A DNA stretch of 64,000 nt from Desulfurellaceae bacterium bin18 (GTDB taxonomy: Bacteria; Desulfobacterota; Binatia; Bin18): the NCBI GenBank assembly GCA_002238415.1, contig MPMI01000008.1:1-64000 (forward strand), read 5' to 3'. Position 1 is the first letter of the stretch. Every line of letters starts with the position of its first letter. Position numbers and translations under genes: made by a program. Of the stretch, positions 26,156 to 34,687 are shown one piece after another. The notes under the pieces were generated by a model. That model saw only the letters and a list, made by a program, of their open reading frames with translations, ran no database searches and was not told the DNA's origin.

Positions 26156-26998
26156 TCACATTAAGGAGAGTGTGACCGCCGCAGCTTCCGGGTTGAGCAG
26201 GGAGGGGGTTTTCCCCGGAAGCAGCATAAAGTCGTCATAGGCCGCTTCGGATACACTGGTCATCGTGTCGGAGTCCGAGAGCACGGCGATACCGCGTACC
26301 TTTTCCGGCTCAAGGCCAAACAGGTCCTTATAGTCCTGGTAGAAATTCACGTTTTCCTGTCGCCACTCACCGGGCTCGGCCGGCCCACGCTGTAAGACGA
26401 CGACCTTGGCGCGCCAATAGACCGGGCTGTCGAAACGCGTGCCAACCGCGAGCGTCGAACTCCAGACGTATTTAATCGCCCGCGGCAGCAGGCGGCTCCC
26501 AAAAATTACGTAGACGGCCGCGGCCGAATCATTCGTTTTTTTCGCCCGTTCGTTGGCGCCGAGAGGGAGTTTGGTTGCGCGCCAGCGCCAGCGCAAAATG
26601 GGGTAGTCCTGAGGCTCACATATATGTTCTATGCCGATCTGGACATCCTGGTTGTTGGCATAGGCGTGCAGAAACCGATTGCCTTCTTCCTCGGCAATGT
26701 GGTAGACGGCCTGCGCAGTCGCTTCGCTGCCACGCACCTTCCAGCCCGACGGGAAGACACCGGCCGGGTATTGCTGAAAAGTCTCCTGAAAGGGCGTCGA
26801 GCCCTGGAGTGTCTGCGCCTGCCCATCGTCAGGGTCGGCCGCTCTGGAAAGAGTAAACGTGTCCAGCATCTCATGGCTATTGGAGGACACGTCTACTCTT
26901 TGGGCCAAAACGCAGACGAGCAGGAATGCCGTGAACCACACAACACGCACTCTCACCTCCCCAAACCTCTCTTGCTGACCGAGCCGGGTCCGAACCAT
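26156..26998 (-). CDS. DUF3047 family exported protein with an in-frame palindromic element
   Basis: A 280-residue protein with a secretion signal (VRVVWFTAFLLVCVLA, about 15-30). The body has the DUF3047 pattern: ILRWRWRATKLPLGANERAK (about 134-153), AAAVYVIFGS, IKYVWSSTLAVGTRF and VRGIAVLSDSDTMT. Function unknown, probably a periplasmic carbohydrate-binding-like fold. Immediately after the signal peptide, residues QRVDVSSNSHEMLDTFTLS are encoded by palindromic element copy 6. The element adds a linker at or just past the predicted cleavage site without breaking the frame. ATG 26998 chosen because it precedes the signal; an in-frame ATG at 27208 would add 70 unlike residues. Confidence 0.82.
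   Translation of the reverse strand: MVRTRLGQQERFGEVRVRVVWFTAFLLVCVLAQRVDVSSNSHEMLDTFTLSRAADPDDGQAQTLQGSTPFQETFQQYPAGVFPSGWKVRGSEATAQAVYHIAEEEGNRFLHAYANNQDVQIGIEHICEPQDYPILRWRWRATKLPLGANERAKKTNDSAAAVYVIFGSRLLPRAIKYVWSSTLAVGTRFDSPVYWRAKVVVLQRGPAEPGEWRQENVNFYQDYKDLFGLEPEKVRGIAVLSDSDTMTSVSEAAYDDFMLLPGKTPSLLNPEAAAVTLSLM
26849..26900. repeat. Palindromic element copy 6, in frame after a signal peptide
   Basis: Arms 26849-26864 and 26885-26900 pair with one mismatch. The centre is AGCATCTCATGGCTATTGGA, the complement of the TCCAAT type. It is translated on the minus strand within the DUF3047 gene. Confidence 0.92.
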
Positions 26999-27177
26999 CT
27001 TAAATAAACCATTGCGGATAGGAGCATCGATAGAGGAAGGACCTGCGGAGTGCAAGTCTGGCAAGGACGGCCGCTCTTTCGTGGCATTGGCACGTCTCCT
27101 GGGACTGTGGTATCTAGGCGGCACGCTATTAAGGACAAGCAAAGACCTGTTTGGACTTTTTGAGGAGGCTGCTGCAC

Positions 27178-28149
27178 ATGGAAATTCTTGCAGAGGGGCA
27201 GGGCGCATACCTTCCCCCTGATCCCGATGGCTTCCGTGCCTGGGTGAGAGACAATAAGCCGCGGACGCTCGTGCCTAAAATGCTGAACGAGCACGAGGCA
27301 ATCGAGAAGTTTGTGTCTGATGGAGACTATGTGGCGTATGACTGCAACTACTTCCAGCGCGGCCCGAGTTCGCTGATCCGCGAGATCATTCGCCAACAGA
27401 AAAAAGACCTGTGGGTCTGCGGGAAATTCACCTATGTCGCGCTCGCGCTGCTGGTCGAAGGCGGCTGCGCCACCAGGGCGGATATCGGTTTTGTTGGTTT
27501 TGGACCATGGTTGTCCAAAGCCGTCGCAGCAGGTCGCCTCCAAACCTACGAGTACTCAAATGTGGTGATGACGTATCGGCTGCAGGCAGGCGCACAAGGC
27601 TTGCCGTTTATTGGCGTGCGCTCGTTTGGTGGGACCGAGGGCTTTCCCCAGTCCGGGGCCAAGCTGGTCACAGATCCGTTTTCGGGCAAGCCGGTTGTCC
27701 TGCTGCCAGCGCTGAATCCGGATGTTTCGATCATCCATGTGCATCAGGCGGACGTGTACGGCAATGCCCGTGTCTTTGGCACTGGAATATCGCATGTTGA
27801 TTGTGCCCTGGCGTCCAAAAAGGTCATTGTGTCCGCCGAAGAAATCATCGAAACGGACGAATTTCGACGCGACCCAGCCCGGACGTCCATCCCCCACTTT
27901 ACGGTTGATGCGGTCGTTCATGCGCCTTTCGGTGCTTATCCGGGGACGGTCCAAGGACGCTATGCCTCCGATGTCCAGCACGTTGTCGAGTGTTTCGGCG
28001 GGACCATGCGCGGCGACCTGCAACCCTACCTTGAAAAATGGGTGTATAGTGTCGATTCGCACGACGAGATGTTGGAAAAGCGCGTGGGATGGAAAAAAAT
28101 CCAGGCACTACAACGACGCGAAACCATTCGGGAGGGGTATTCGATATGA
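27178..28149 (+). CDS. CoA-transferase family subunit A (IpdA-like)
   Basis: A 323-residue protein of the CoA-transferase family I alpha type. SFGGTEGFPQSGAKLVTDPF (about 143-162) and IIHVHQADVYGNARVFG (about 184-200) are conserved family segments. The pair is closest in style to IpdAB, which opens the last steroid ring as a CoA thioester, and to glutaconate CoA-transferase; which applies cannot be decided here. Start ATG 27178 follows GAGGAGG with nine bases spacing. It overlaps subunit B by four bases (ATGA). Confidence 0.88.
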   Translation: MEILAEGQGAYLPPDPDGFRAWVRDNKPRTLVPKMLNEHEAIEKFVSDGDYVAYDCNYFQRGPSSLIREIIRQQKKDLWVCGKFTYVALALLVEGGCATRADIGFVGFGPWLSKAVAAGRLQTYEYSNVVMTYRLQAGAQGLPFIGVRSFGGTEGFPQSGAKLVTDPFSGKPVVLLPALNPDVSIIHVHQADVYGNARVFGTGISHVDCALASKKVIVSAEEIIETDEFRRDPARTSIPHFTVDAVVHAPFGAYPGTVQGRYASDVQHVVECFGGTMRGDLQPYLEKWVYSVDSHDEMLEKRVGWKKIQALQRRETIREGYSI

Positions 28150-28997
28150 CACCGGCCACACATTTTGCGGAACGAGAGCATTTGATCTGTGCCGTCTCGC
28201 GGGTCATTGAGGAAGAAAAAAGCTATTGGGTCGGTGGTGGCGGCGAGCCCTTATATAGCATTTTACTGGCTCAGCGGCTGTACGCCTCAGGCGTCCAATA
28301 CATGACCGAGGATGGCGTGATTGCCCCGCAGTCCATGATGCCCTGGGACCCGCTTATGACCATGGTGGCCTCACGCGCCGGCTATCGCGCGCTCCAGTGG
28401 GGGACGATGAATACGGCGGGCAATTTTGCCCAACTCGGCTATGTCGATGTGGGTATCCTCAACACTCTCCAGGTCGATCGCTACGGCAATATCAATTCAA
28501 CCGTATTGGGAGAATACGAAGGGGGCCAGGGCCGGCGTTTTGGCGGGCCGGGTGGTGCCGATACTATTGCTGCCCAATGCTGGCGCACCATTCTGATGAC
28601 CGACCAACAAAAGCGGAAGTTCCCCGAACGGGTGGACTTTGTTTCATCACCGGGCTTTCTCGACGGACCAGGCGCGCGCGAGGCAAATGGCCTGCCCCCA
28701 GGCACCGGTCCCTGGCGCGTGTTCACCCCGTGGGCGATGTTCGGCTATGAAGAACAGTCGTGTGAGCTGATGCTTATGGCGATTTCACCGTTTGTCACGG
28801 TCGATATGGTTCTGGCCGAGATGTCATTTGAGCCGAAAATAGCCCCGACCATAGAAACGCTTGACCCACCCATGGAAGAAGAGTTGGAGATCATCCGCAC
28901 CCAGCTTGATACGGATGGGCAAACAACGGGCCGCGGGCAGTGGGTCGAAAAACGGGACGGCAAATACGTTTTTGCCGAAACGCAAGGCCGCGAGTAA
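28146..28997 (+). CDS. CoA-transferase family subunit B (IpdB-like)
   Basis: A 283-residue beta subunit. YWVGGGGEPLYSILLAQRLY (about 29-48), YVDVGILNTLQVDRYGNINS (about 99-118) and RRFGGPGGADTIAA (about 132-145) fit the family, in which the beta chain forms the CoA-binding half of the heterotetramer. It starts within the stop of subunit A (ATATGA) with GGGAGGGG upstream. With subunit A it forms a two-gene operon; no other steroid or aromatic-ring genes are adjacent. Confidence 0.88.
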   Translation: MTPATHFAEREHLICAVSRVIEEEKSYWVGGGGEPLYSILLAQRLYASGVQYMTEDGVIAPQSMMPWDPLMTMVASRAGYRALQWGTMNTAGNFAQLGYVDVGILNTLQVDRYGNINSTVLGEYEGGQGRRFGGPGGADTIAAQCWRTILMTDQQKRKFPERVDFVSSPGFLDGPGAREANGLPPGTGPWRVFTPWAMFGYEEQSCELMLMAISPFVTVDMVLAEMSFEPKIAPTIETLDPPMEEELEIIRTQLDTDGQTTGRGQWVEKRDGKYVFAETQGRE

Positions 28998-29052
28998 GGG
29001 GTCTCAAAGCCCTTGCGTCTATCTTCTGCTGGTGGGCAAGGGCGGCGACGTA

Positions 29053-29538
29053 TTACTCCTCGCCGCTCCTCACTCGATCAATATTCTGCCCCGTTTCTTC
29101 CGCCCATTGCCGAGTGATTTTCTCCAGCCGGACTGCATTTGTACTCGTCAGACCATGGATAAAGGGTCCCACCTTCGTCTGTCGCCAGGTGGGAAGCCTT
29201 TTATGCTCAGGCATTGACTCAAAGGGAAAAAAGGTCTCACGATACAGTGCGGCTGCGATTTTACGGGTTTGTTTTTTGTCAATATTGCCCCAGCACCAAC
29301 GGAAGAACTCTTGGAGTTGAAAGACGACGAGGGTGAAGAAAAAAGTTTCTAGCCACTCCTTGGGCGGCATATTTTTTGGTTGCCTCTGGTCCGGCTCACT
29401 CTTCTTTGCCTCCTTTTTTGTGGCCGCAACTTTTTTCCTTGTGACCGATTTCTTCACGGTCCGTGTTGTCTGTGGTCGTGTCCCCTTCTTTTTCAGTTGC
29501 GCTGTTGTTTTTTGCTCCTTTTGCGCCTTCCTCGCCAT
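29053..29538 (-). CDS. Hypothetical protein with a Lys/Arg-rich N-terminus
   Basis: A 161-residue protein. The first 50 residues are rich in Lys, Thr and Arg (for example TVKKSVTRKKVAATKKEAKK), like histone H1-type tails. They are followed by an aromatic-rich segment WLETFFFTLVVFQLQEFFRW (about 62-81) and a mixed C-terminus. A nucleic-acid-binding tail is possible, but no family is recognised. The gap from here to 29800 contains no clear gene; a 30-codon frame at 29711-29803 on the plus strand is too short to support. Confidence 0.6.
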   Translation of the reverse strand: MARKAQKEQKTTAQLKKKGTRPQTTRTVKKSVTRKKVAATKKEAKKSEPDQRQPKNMPPKEWLETFFFTLVVFQLQEFFRWCWGNIDKKQTRKIAAALYRETFFPFESMPEHKRLPTWRQTKVGPFIHGLTSTNAVRLEKITRQWAEETGQNIDRVRSGEE

Positions 29539-29799
29539 TACTGTATCATACCAAGACTTCCTTCTACGTCCATCGCTTTCTGAAATGGGCGGTTGATTTT
29601 TCCCTGCAATATATTTATCCCTTGATCTGTTTTGGACGAAAGTCTTTTTATAACAGTGACTTAAAAAGTACCCAACGAAGCTCTAGAGTGCGTTTTCACA
29701 CGGAAGCAAAATGACTTCTCCCCCGGAAAAGGCTGCTCTCTACGTCATGACGGGGAGTGGCGGCGAGGTGGACTTCCCCCTGGAATCGGGGATGATGGA

Positions 29800-30870
29800 C
29801 TAGCCGCCGCCGGGCGAAGCAGCAGGCGTCTCCACCCGTTGGGAGCCAGGGGCCGGCAGACCGCAGGCTTCGGCGATGAGCTCATAGGAGCGCACGCGCT
29901 TGGAAAAATCATAACAAATCGTAACAACGCCGAGGTCGGTGGTCTGAAAGACCTCGGCCAGGTGTTCGAGCTGCTCTTTCACCTGCTGGGGGTCTCCGTC
30001 AACATTGGCGCGGCGGTATTGCTCCAGATAGGCCAGTTCGTCAGCGCTATACGGGTAGGCGTGGGCTTCCTCCGGCGTGGAAACCCCCTGCCGGCGACCG
30101 CGGATAATGTTCAGCCGCACCAGATTTCTGCTTGCCGACAGATAGTGCGCCTCTTCTTCGGTCTCCGCGCACAAAGCCTGAACGGTCACGTTGACTTTGG
30201 GTTCGGCCAGGGATTCCGACGGACGAAAGTGGCGGCGGTAGCTCTCGACAATAGCCGGCCCATGCTGGACGCCCATCCCGAAGAAATAAGCATAGCTAAA
30301 CGGCAGACTCCGCTCAGCTGCAATGAGAGCCGAGTCAATGCCCGAGCCGAGCAACCACACCTCCGGCGTGGTGCCCGCTGTGGGGCCGGCATGCACATCG
30401 GCAAACCGATGATCCGGCGGGAGATCATCTGCCAGGTAGGCGCGCAGGTCATCGACCTGCTCCGGGTAATACCGAATATCGCGGGGTTGGCCGGGGTAGG
30501 AGAGCGCAACCGCGGTTCGCTGATCGCTCCCCGGCGCGCGGCCAAGACCGAGGTCTATGCGGCCAGGATAAAAGGATTCAAGGACGCGGAATATCTCGGC
30601 AACTTTGAGGGCGCTGTAATGGGACAGCATCACGCCCCCGCTCCCGACTCGAATATGTTGCGTACGGGCGGCAATTTGGCCAACCACGATTTCCGGGCTG
30701 GTCCCGGCGAAACCGGGCAGATTGTGATGCTCGGCCACCCAGAAGCGTTCATAGCCGAATTTTTCTACCGCCTCAGCAAGAGCGACCGTCTCCCGCAGGG
30801 CCTGGGCGGCTGTCCCCCCTTGTCGGACAGGAGACTGATCCGCCACACTCAAATGCAGTTGTTGGGCCAT
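29800..30870 (-). CDS. LLM-class flavin-dependent oxidoreductase (group 1 luciferase-like)
   Basis: A 356-residue luciferase-superfamily protein with SVADQSPVRQGGTAAQAL (about 8-25), RFWVAEHHNLPGFAGTSPEI (about 42-61), IRVGSGGVMLSHYSALKVAE and RIDLGLGRAPGSDQRTA (about 104-120). This signature set marks the group 1 subfamily, probable FMN-dependent monooxygenases of unknown substrate. A hairpin with a T-run sits only six bases upstream of the ATG at 30870, so expression may be attenuated or come from readthrough of the upstream esterase transcript. Confidence 0.92.
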   Translation of the reverse strand: MAQQLHLSVADQSPVRQGGTAAQALRETVALAEAVEKFGYERFWVAEHHNLPGFAGTSPEIVVGQIAARTQHIRVGSGGVMLSHYSALKVAEIFRVLESFYPGRIDLGLGRAPGSDQRTAVALSYPGQPRDIRYYPEQVDDLRAYLADDLPPDHRFADVHAGPTAGTTPEVWLLGSGIDSALIAAERSLPFSYAYFFGMGVQHGPAIVESYRRHFRPSESLAEPKVNVTVQALCAETEEEAHYLSASRNLVRLNIIRGRRQGVSTPEEAHAYPYSADELAYLEQYRRANVDGDPQQVKEQLEHLAEVFQTTDLGVVTICYDFSKRVRSYELIAEACGLPAPGSQRVETPAASPGGG

Positions 30871-30875
30871 AGCTT

Positions 30876-30904
30876 AAAAAAAGGGCAGCCCCGTAGGACT
30901 GCCC
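30876..30904 (-). terminator. Intrinsic terminator-like hairpin between esterase and LLM gene
   Basis: On the minus strand GGGCAG and CTGCCC pair around TCCTACGGGG and are followed by seven T. It ends the esterase transcript. The T-run lies five bases before the ATG of the LLM gene, unusually close. Confidence 0.75.
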
Positions 30905-30931
30905 CGTACTACCTTGTCTACGCGGAAGGTT

Positions 30932-31816
30932 TTATGCCGTCTGTTCCTTAAAAAACGTCCCGATCTCTTCGATAGCCTGCCGGCCTTCGGGAAGAATCGG
31001 CGCAAACAAATGCCACACGTGCGGCATTTCATCCCAGATTTTCAGCGTCACATCGACATCTGCTTTCTGGGCGCGTTCTGTGATGCGGGTAGCGTCGTCC
31101 AATAAGGTCTCCGAATCCCCGACCTGGATCAGCAGTGGCGGCAGACCGGCAAGATTGGCATGCAGCGGAGCGGCCAGCGGGTTTTTCGGGTCCGCGCCGC
31201 CCAAATATATCTTGGCCATACCGAGCAGGCCCTCTTTCTGGACAACCGGATCGACCGCCGCCCGCGTGGTCATCGATTCTCCCGTCCCTTCCATATCGAC
31301 CCAGGGCGAAATACCAATGCCCGCGGCCGGCACAGGCTCCCCGGCGTCACGGATAGCGATGAGGGCGGCAAGCGCGAGGCCGCCACCAGCCGAGTCCCCG
31401 GCAATAGCCATGTTTGAGGCCTGAATACCCTGTCCGAGCAACCAACGGTAGGCCGCCACCGTATCATCGACGGGAGCGGGGAAGGGATGCTCGGGAGCCA
31501 GACGATAGTTGAGGGAGAGCACGCGGGCGCCCGCAGCCTGCGACAGACGACTGGTCATATCGCGGTGGGACCCGGCGGAGCCCATCACATATCCGCCACC
31601 ATGGACGTACAAGATGACCTTATCCTGGTCCGCGCCATCGGCAACGCTCCATTCGGCAGACACCCCACCGGCTTCAACCGGGGTACACGTTACGCCAGCC
31701 GGGGCTTGCGCTTCTATCATGATCGCGCGCATGGCGTTGATATCCTTTGCCTCGGCCATCTTCGCCCCCATCTCTTTGAACATATCGAGGGTCTGTTGTA
31801 GTTGTGGACTTGCCAT
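30932..31816 (-). CDS. Alpha/beta hydrolase, hormone-sensitive-lipase-like esterase
   Basis: A 294-residue esterase. YVHGGGYVMGSAGSHR (about 71-86) holds the HGGG oxyanion motif, GDSAGGGLALAAL (about 140-152) the nucleophilic Ser, and DEMPHVWHLF (about 262-271) the C-terminal His with an Asp nearby. The family cleaves short-chain esters. No signal peptide, so cytosolic. ATG at 31816 has AAAGGAGGTTCTCT upstream. It lies 106 bp downstream of the HAD gene on the same strand. Confidence 0.92.
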   Translation of the reverse strand: MASPQLQQTLDMFKEMGAKMAEAKDINAMRAIMIEAQAPAGVTCTPVEAGGVSAEWSVADGADQDKVILYVHGGGYVMGSAGSHRDMTSRLSQAAGARVLSLNYRLAPEHPFPAPVDDTVAAYRWLLGQGIQASNMAIAGDSAGGGLALAALIAIRDAGEPVPAAGIGISPWVDMEGTGESMTTRAAVDPVVQKEGLLGMAKIYLGGADPKNPLAAPLHANLAGLPPLLIQVGDSETLLDDATRITERAQKADVDVTLKIWDEMPHVWHLFAPILPEGRQAIEEIGTFFKEQTA

Positions 31817-31922
31817 AGAGAACCTCCTTTTTTTTACAGATCAATCGTCTCGCCGGACTCGAAACGTATAACCGGTATAACCCCGGCCGGGTGTTGTCAA
31901 CTCAAACGGGTCAGAACACCCT

Positions 31923-32630
31923 CTAGAGGGACTCAAGCGCCGTCAGCAGTTCGTCCAGGCGACGGACGACATGGCAGTCTTCGGTGTGCTGCTGACGACC
32001 GGAGCGCTCAATCAGGACCGGAGTGAGTCCGGCTTGCTGCGCGCCAACAATATCCAGCTCATAGCTGTCACCGATATGCAGGGCTTCCTGCGGCTGGATA
32101 CCACATCCCGCGAGTGCTTTCTGAAAGATGGCGGTCTCGGGCTTGGCCGCCCCGGCGTGCGTCGAGGCGACAATAGGGTCGAAGAAGTGGCCGATGTCCA
32201 AACCGTCCAGCACGCCAAACAGGCGCGCGTCGAAATTTGAAATCACCCCGAGACGATACCCCCGCGCGTGCAGGGCCGTCAGCGTCTGGCTGGCTTCCGG
32301 ATAAAGTTGCCACGCCTGCGGTTCGGCAAAGAAATCGTACAGGGCGGTGAAGTAAGCTTCAAAACCGGGAAACGGACCGAGCGGGGTAAAGACCTGCTGA
32401 ACCAGATCATGCCACCAGGCTCTCTCCAGCCGCGGAATCTGGGCCGCGCCCGCACCCGGAAAGGCCATGGGCGGCGCGGTGGCAAAGCAGCGTCGAAAGC
32501 CGGCTTCCAGGTCTTGGACGCTGACGATTTTACCATGCTCACGTGCCAGTCGGGCATAGGTCTCACCAACTGAACCGTTCACGCGGAACAGCGTGCCCGC
32601 GGCATCGAGAAATATAACGCGAATATCCAT
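31923..32630 (-). CDS. HAD-superfamily hydrolase (HDHD3/REG-2-like)
   Basis: A 235-residue HAD protein. Motif I is FLDAAGTLF (residues 6-14), with Ala where many phosphatases have the second Asp; this is usual for the REG-2/HDHD3 branch. VISNFDARL is motif II, KPETAIFQKAL motif III and IGDSYELDIVGAQQAG motif IV. ATG 32630 is taken as the start; the frame continues upstream into palindromic element copy 7, which would add MWQRVNVFSHRHGMLNTF and is not needed. It is downstream of the class V aminotransferase. Confidence 0.9.
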   Translation of the reverse strand: MDIRVIFLDAAGTLFRVNGSVGETYARLAREHGKIVSVQDLEAGFRRCFATAPPMAFPGAGAAQIPRLERAWWHDLVQQVFTPLGPFPGFEAYFTALYDFFAEPQAWQLYPEASQTLTALHARGYRLGVISNFDARLFGVLDGLDIGHFFDPIVASTHAGAAKPETAIFQKALAGCGIQPQEALHIGDSYELDIVGAQQAGLTPVLIERSGRQQHTEDCHVVRRLDELLTALESL

Positions 32631-32639
32631 CCGGCTAGA

Positions 32640-32691
32640 AAGAGTAAACGTGTTCAGCATCCCATGTCTATGGGAGAACACGTTTACTCTT
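32640..32691. repeat. Palindromic element copy 7, at the 3' end of the aminotransferase gene
   Basis: Arms AAGAGTAAACGTGTTC and GAACACGTTTACTCTT are perfect complements although both differ from the consensus at the same pair, a compensatory change. Centre AGCATCCCATGTCTATGGGA. On the minus strand it encodes the last residues (KSKRVLP) and stop of the aminotransferase and lies 9 bp before the HAD start. Confidence 0.92.
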
Positions 32692-33915
32692 TGCCACACC
32701 GTCCGTCTTCATTATCTCATCCAGCGCGGCTAACAAGGCATCGAGGTCGTCCCGGCTGGTATAGTAATGAATCGAGACCCGTAGCCCGCCAACCCCGGAG
32801 CAGTACCGCACGGTCGGATAGATGTTCCGGGCTTCCAGCGCCTGATTGAGTTGGTGGACCCGGTCCGCGTCCGGAAACGGCTCGCAGGTGACAATGCCCG
32901 ACCGCAGCGCGTGCGCCTCTTGGGTCCAGACCTTGATGTCGCGGCGTTTCAGCTCTTCTATCAGAAAGTCGCCCAGCGACAGAATATGCTCGGTGACGGC
33001 GGCGGAGTCGAGCTGGTTGACATAGGCCAATGACTCCGCCAGGCCAGCGGTCCCAAGATTTTTGGGCATGCCATGCACCTCGAACCGGCGGGCGTCCGAG
33101 GCCAAAGGCAGGGACATAAAAGGTGTCAGCCCTGGGTCGCCAAGATAGCGCAGCCAGCCTTCCGGTGGCTCGGCCAGCGCGAACAGACCGTGCGCCAAGC
33201 CCGGTTCGACCTGCTCCTGGATTCCTGAACGGATGTATAACAGCCCGATATTAAACGGCGCGTTCAGCCATTTCTGGGCACCCGCGGCCAGGAAGTCAAC
33301 GCGCAGACCCGAAACGTCGAGCGGCAGGGCGCCCAACTGCTGAATGGCGTCCACCACCAGAAAACAGCCCCGCTCTTCAGCCAGGTGTGAAAACGCGGCC
33401 AAGTCCATGCGCAGGCCGTTGATCCATTGTACCGAGCTCACCACAATCGCGCGGGTGTGTTGGTCTATCAGCCGGGTATAGTCATCCACCCCAATCAAGC
33501 CGTCCCGATGACGCGCAACCCGAACCTCAACCGCCTGATGCTTCTGGGAGTGCGCGGCGCTGATGGCAACCTGCGGATACTCCAGGTCGCACAGCACAAT
33601 ATTGTCTCCAGGCGCAAAAGGAATGGCAGCCAGGGCGGTGTTCAGCCCCATGGTGGTATCATCGGTAAAGGCGATTTCCGTGGGCTGGGCCGTGAGCAGC
33701 CGGGCAGCTTCCTGTCTGGCCTGAACGCTCGGTTTACCGAGCGCCTGATAATAGGCTGGGTAGCCCATCTCAGCCGGCCCCTGACCGAGCAGGGTCGCCG
33801 CGCGTTGGACGGCCTGGGTGGCGGACCTCGGCGGCAGCCCAATCCCGGCGGCATTCAGATAGACCTGTTGTGTTGTTCCCGGAAAATCCGCGCGTATTGC
33901 GTTCACGTCAAACAT
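32668..33915 (-). CDS. Aminotransferase class V / cysteine desulfurase-like protein
   Basis: A 415-residue PLP enzyme. YLNAAGIGLPPRSATQAVQR (about 18-37) is the substrate N-terminal loop, VVDAIQQLGALPLDVSGL carries the PLP-pairing Asp, and AAGAQKWLNAPFNIGLLYI holds the Schiff-base Lys (about residue 228). It resembles the cysteine desulfurase/selenocysteine lyase and isopenicillin-N-epimerase-like branch; the substrate is not known. ATG 33915 has GGGAGGGCGT upstream; an in-frame extension to 34095 is rejected. The C-terminal residues KSKRVLP and the TAG come from palindromic element copy 7. Confidence 0.88.
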   Translation of the reverse strand: MFDVNAIRADFPGTTQQVYLNAAGIGLPPRSATQAVQRAATLLGQGPAEMGYPAYYQALGKPSVQARQEAARLLTAQPTEIAFTDDTTMGLNTALAAIPFAPGDNIVLCDLEYPQVAISAAHSQKHQAVEVRVARHRDGLIGVDDYTRLIDQHTRAIVVSSVQWINGLRMDLAAFSHLAEERGCFLVVDAIQQLGALPLDVSGLRVDFLAAGAQKWLNAPFNIGLLYIRSGIQEQVEPGLAHGLFALAEPPEGWLRYLGDPGLTPFMSLPLASDARRFEVHGMPKNLGTAGLAESLAYVNQLDSAAVTEHILSLGDFLIEELKRRDIKVWTQEAHALRSGIVTCEPFPDADRVHQLNQALEARNIYPTVRYCSGVGGLRVSIHYYTSRDDLDALLAALDEIMKTDGVAKSKRVLP

Positions 33916-34012
33916 ACGCCCTCCCAAAGCGCCACTGCTGTCAGATTCAGCCCGCTGCCCAGCATCGATGGGTCCGGCACGTTTGTCAACAAAAACCGTG
34001 CACTCCTCGACT

Positions 34013-34567
34013 TTAATGATACACCACGCGCTCTTCACCGGACGAGCTAATCTCACCCAGGAGGCGGTCAATGGTGATCCGAAGCCGGCGCTCATTTTCT
34101 TTGAGCCGGGCGTCTATGGCAGCAAGGGCTCGGCCCTCTCCGGCTCGCTCCCGGAAGGCGTCGAGCTGGATTTCCAGGCGCTCGGCAAGCAAACGATCAG
34201 TGTCCGCCAAGGCGGGCAGGCTGAGGCGTCCGGTGTCCAGTTCATCTGCAACAGTCAGCAGACGATTGAGTAAGCCCGTGTGGTATTTGCCAACTGCTGT
34301 CAGCAGGGACGAGTCTTGGCGAATGGGCCTGAGAAAAAAGGCACTCCCAAACGCCTGGACAGCCCCAGCCAAGTCGCCCCGTTCGAGCAGTTCATCGCCG
34401 CGCTGACAACGCAGACTCTGACGACGAAAAGCCGCCCGTTCAAACAGGCCGCCAAAGGAAGTACGGAATCCCCCCAGAAAAACCTTGCCCAGGATATAAA
34501 TAAGGCTAATACTGATGGCCAGAAAGCACAGGCTCAAGAGCAGCGTGAGAGCAGACACGTCCAGCAT
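34013..34567 (-). CDS. Membrane-anchored hypothetical protein
   Basis: A 184-residue protein with one N-terminal membrane helix (LTLLLSLCFLAISISLIYIL, about 7-26), then a helical, Glu/Arg/Leu-rich cytoplasmic part including GDELLERGDLAGAVQAFGSA, a TPR-like pair of helices, and a likely coiled coil (LKENERRLRITIDRLL) near the end. No family recognised. It is divergent from the rhomboid gene with a 120-bp shared upstream region. Confidence 0.7.
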   Translation of the reverse strand: MLDVSALTLLLSLCFLAISISLIYILGKVFLGGFRTSFGGLFERAAFRRQSLRCQRGDELLERGDLAGAVQAFGSAFFLRPIRQDSSLLTAVGKYHTGLLNRLLTVADELDTGRLSLPALADTDRLLAERLEIQLDAFRERAGEGRALAAIDARLKENERRLRITIDRLLGEISSSGEERVVYH

Positions 34568-34687
34568 GCCGCCACCTTACCACCTCGTACACAGGACGGT
34601 AGTGGGGAGAGCCACACATTACTGCCCGTCAGGGGAGGCTTTCTTTTCCGTTCGTTCTGGCACACTGTAGACGGAAGAGACGGTGTT

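Noticed and set aside
29711-29803. 30-codon plus-strand frame starting MTSPPEKAALYVMTGSGG
   Set aside because: Composition is plausible but there is no ribosome site or homology I can name, and it overlaps the 3' end of the LLM gene.
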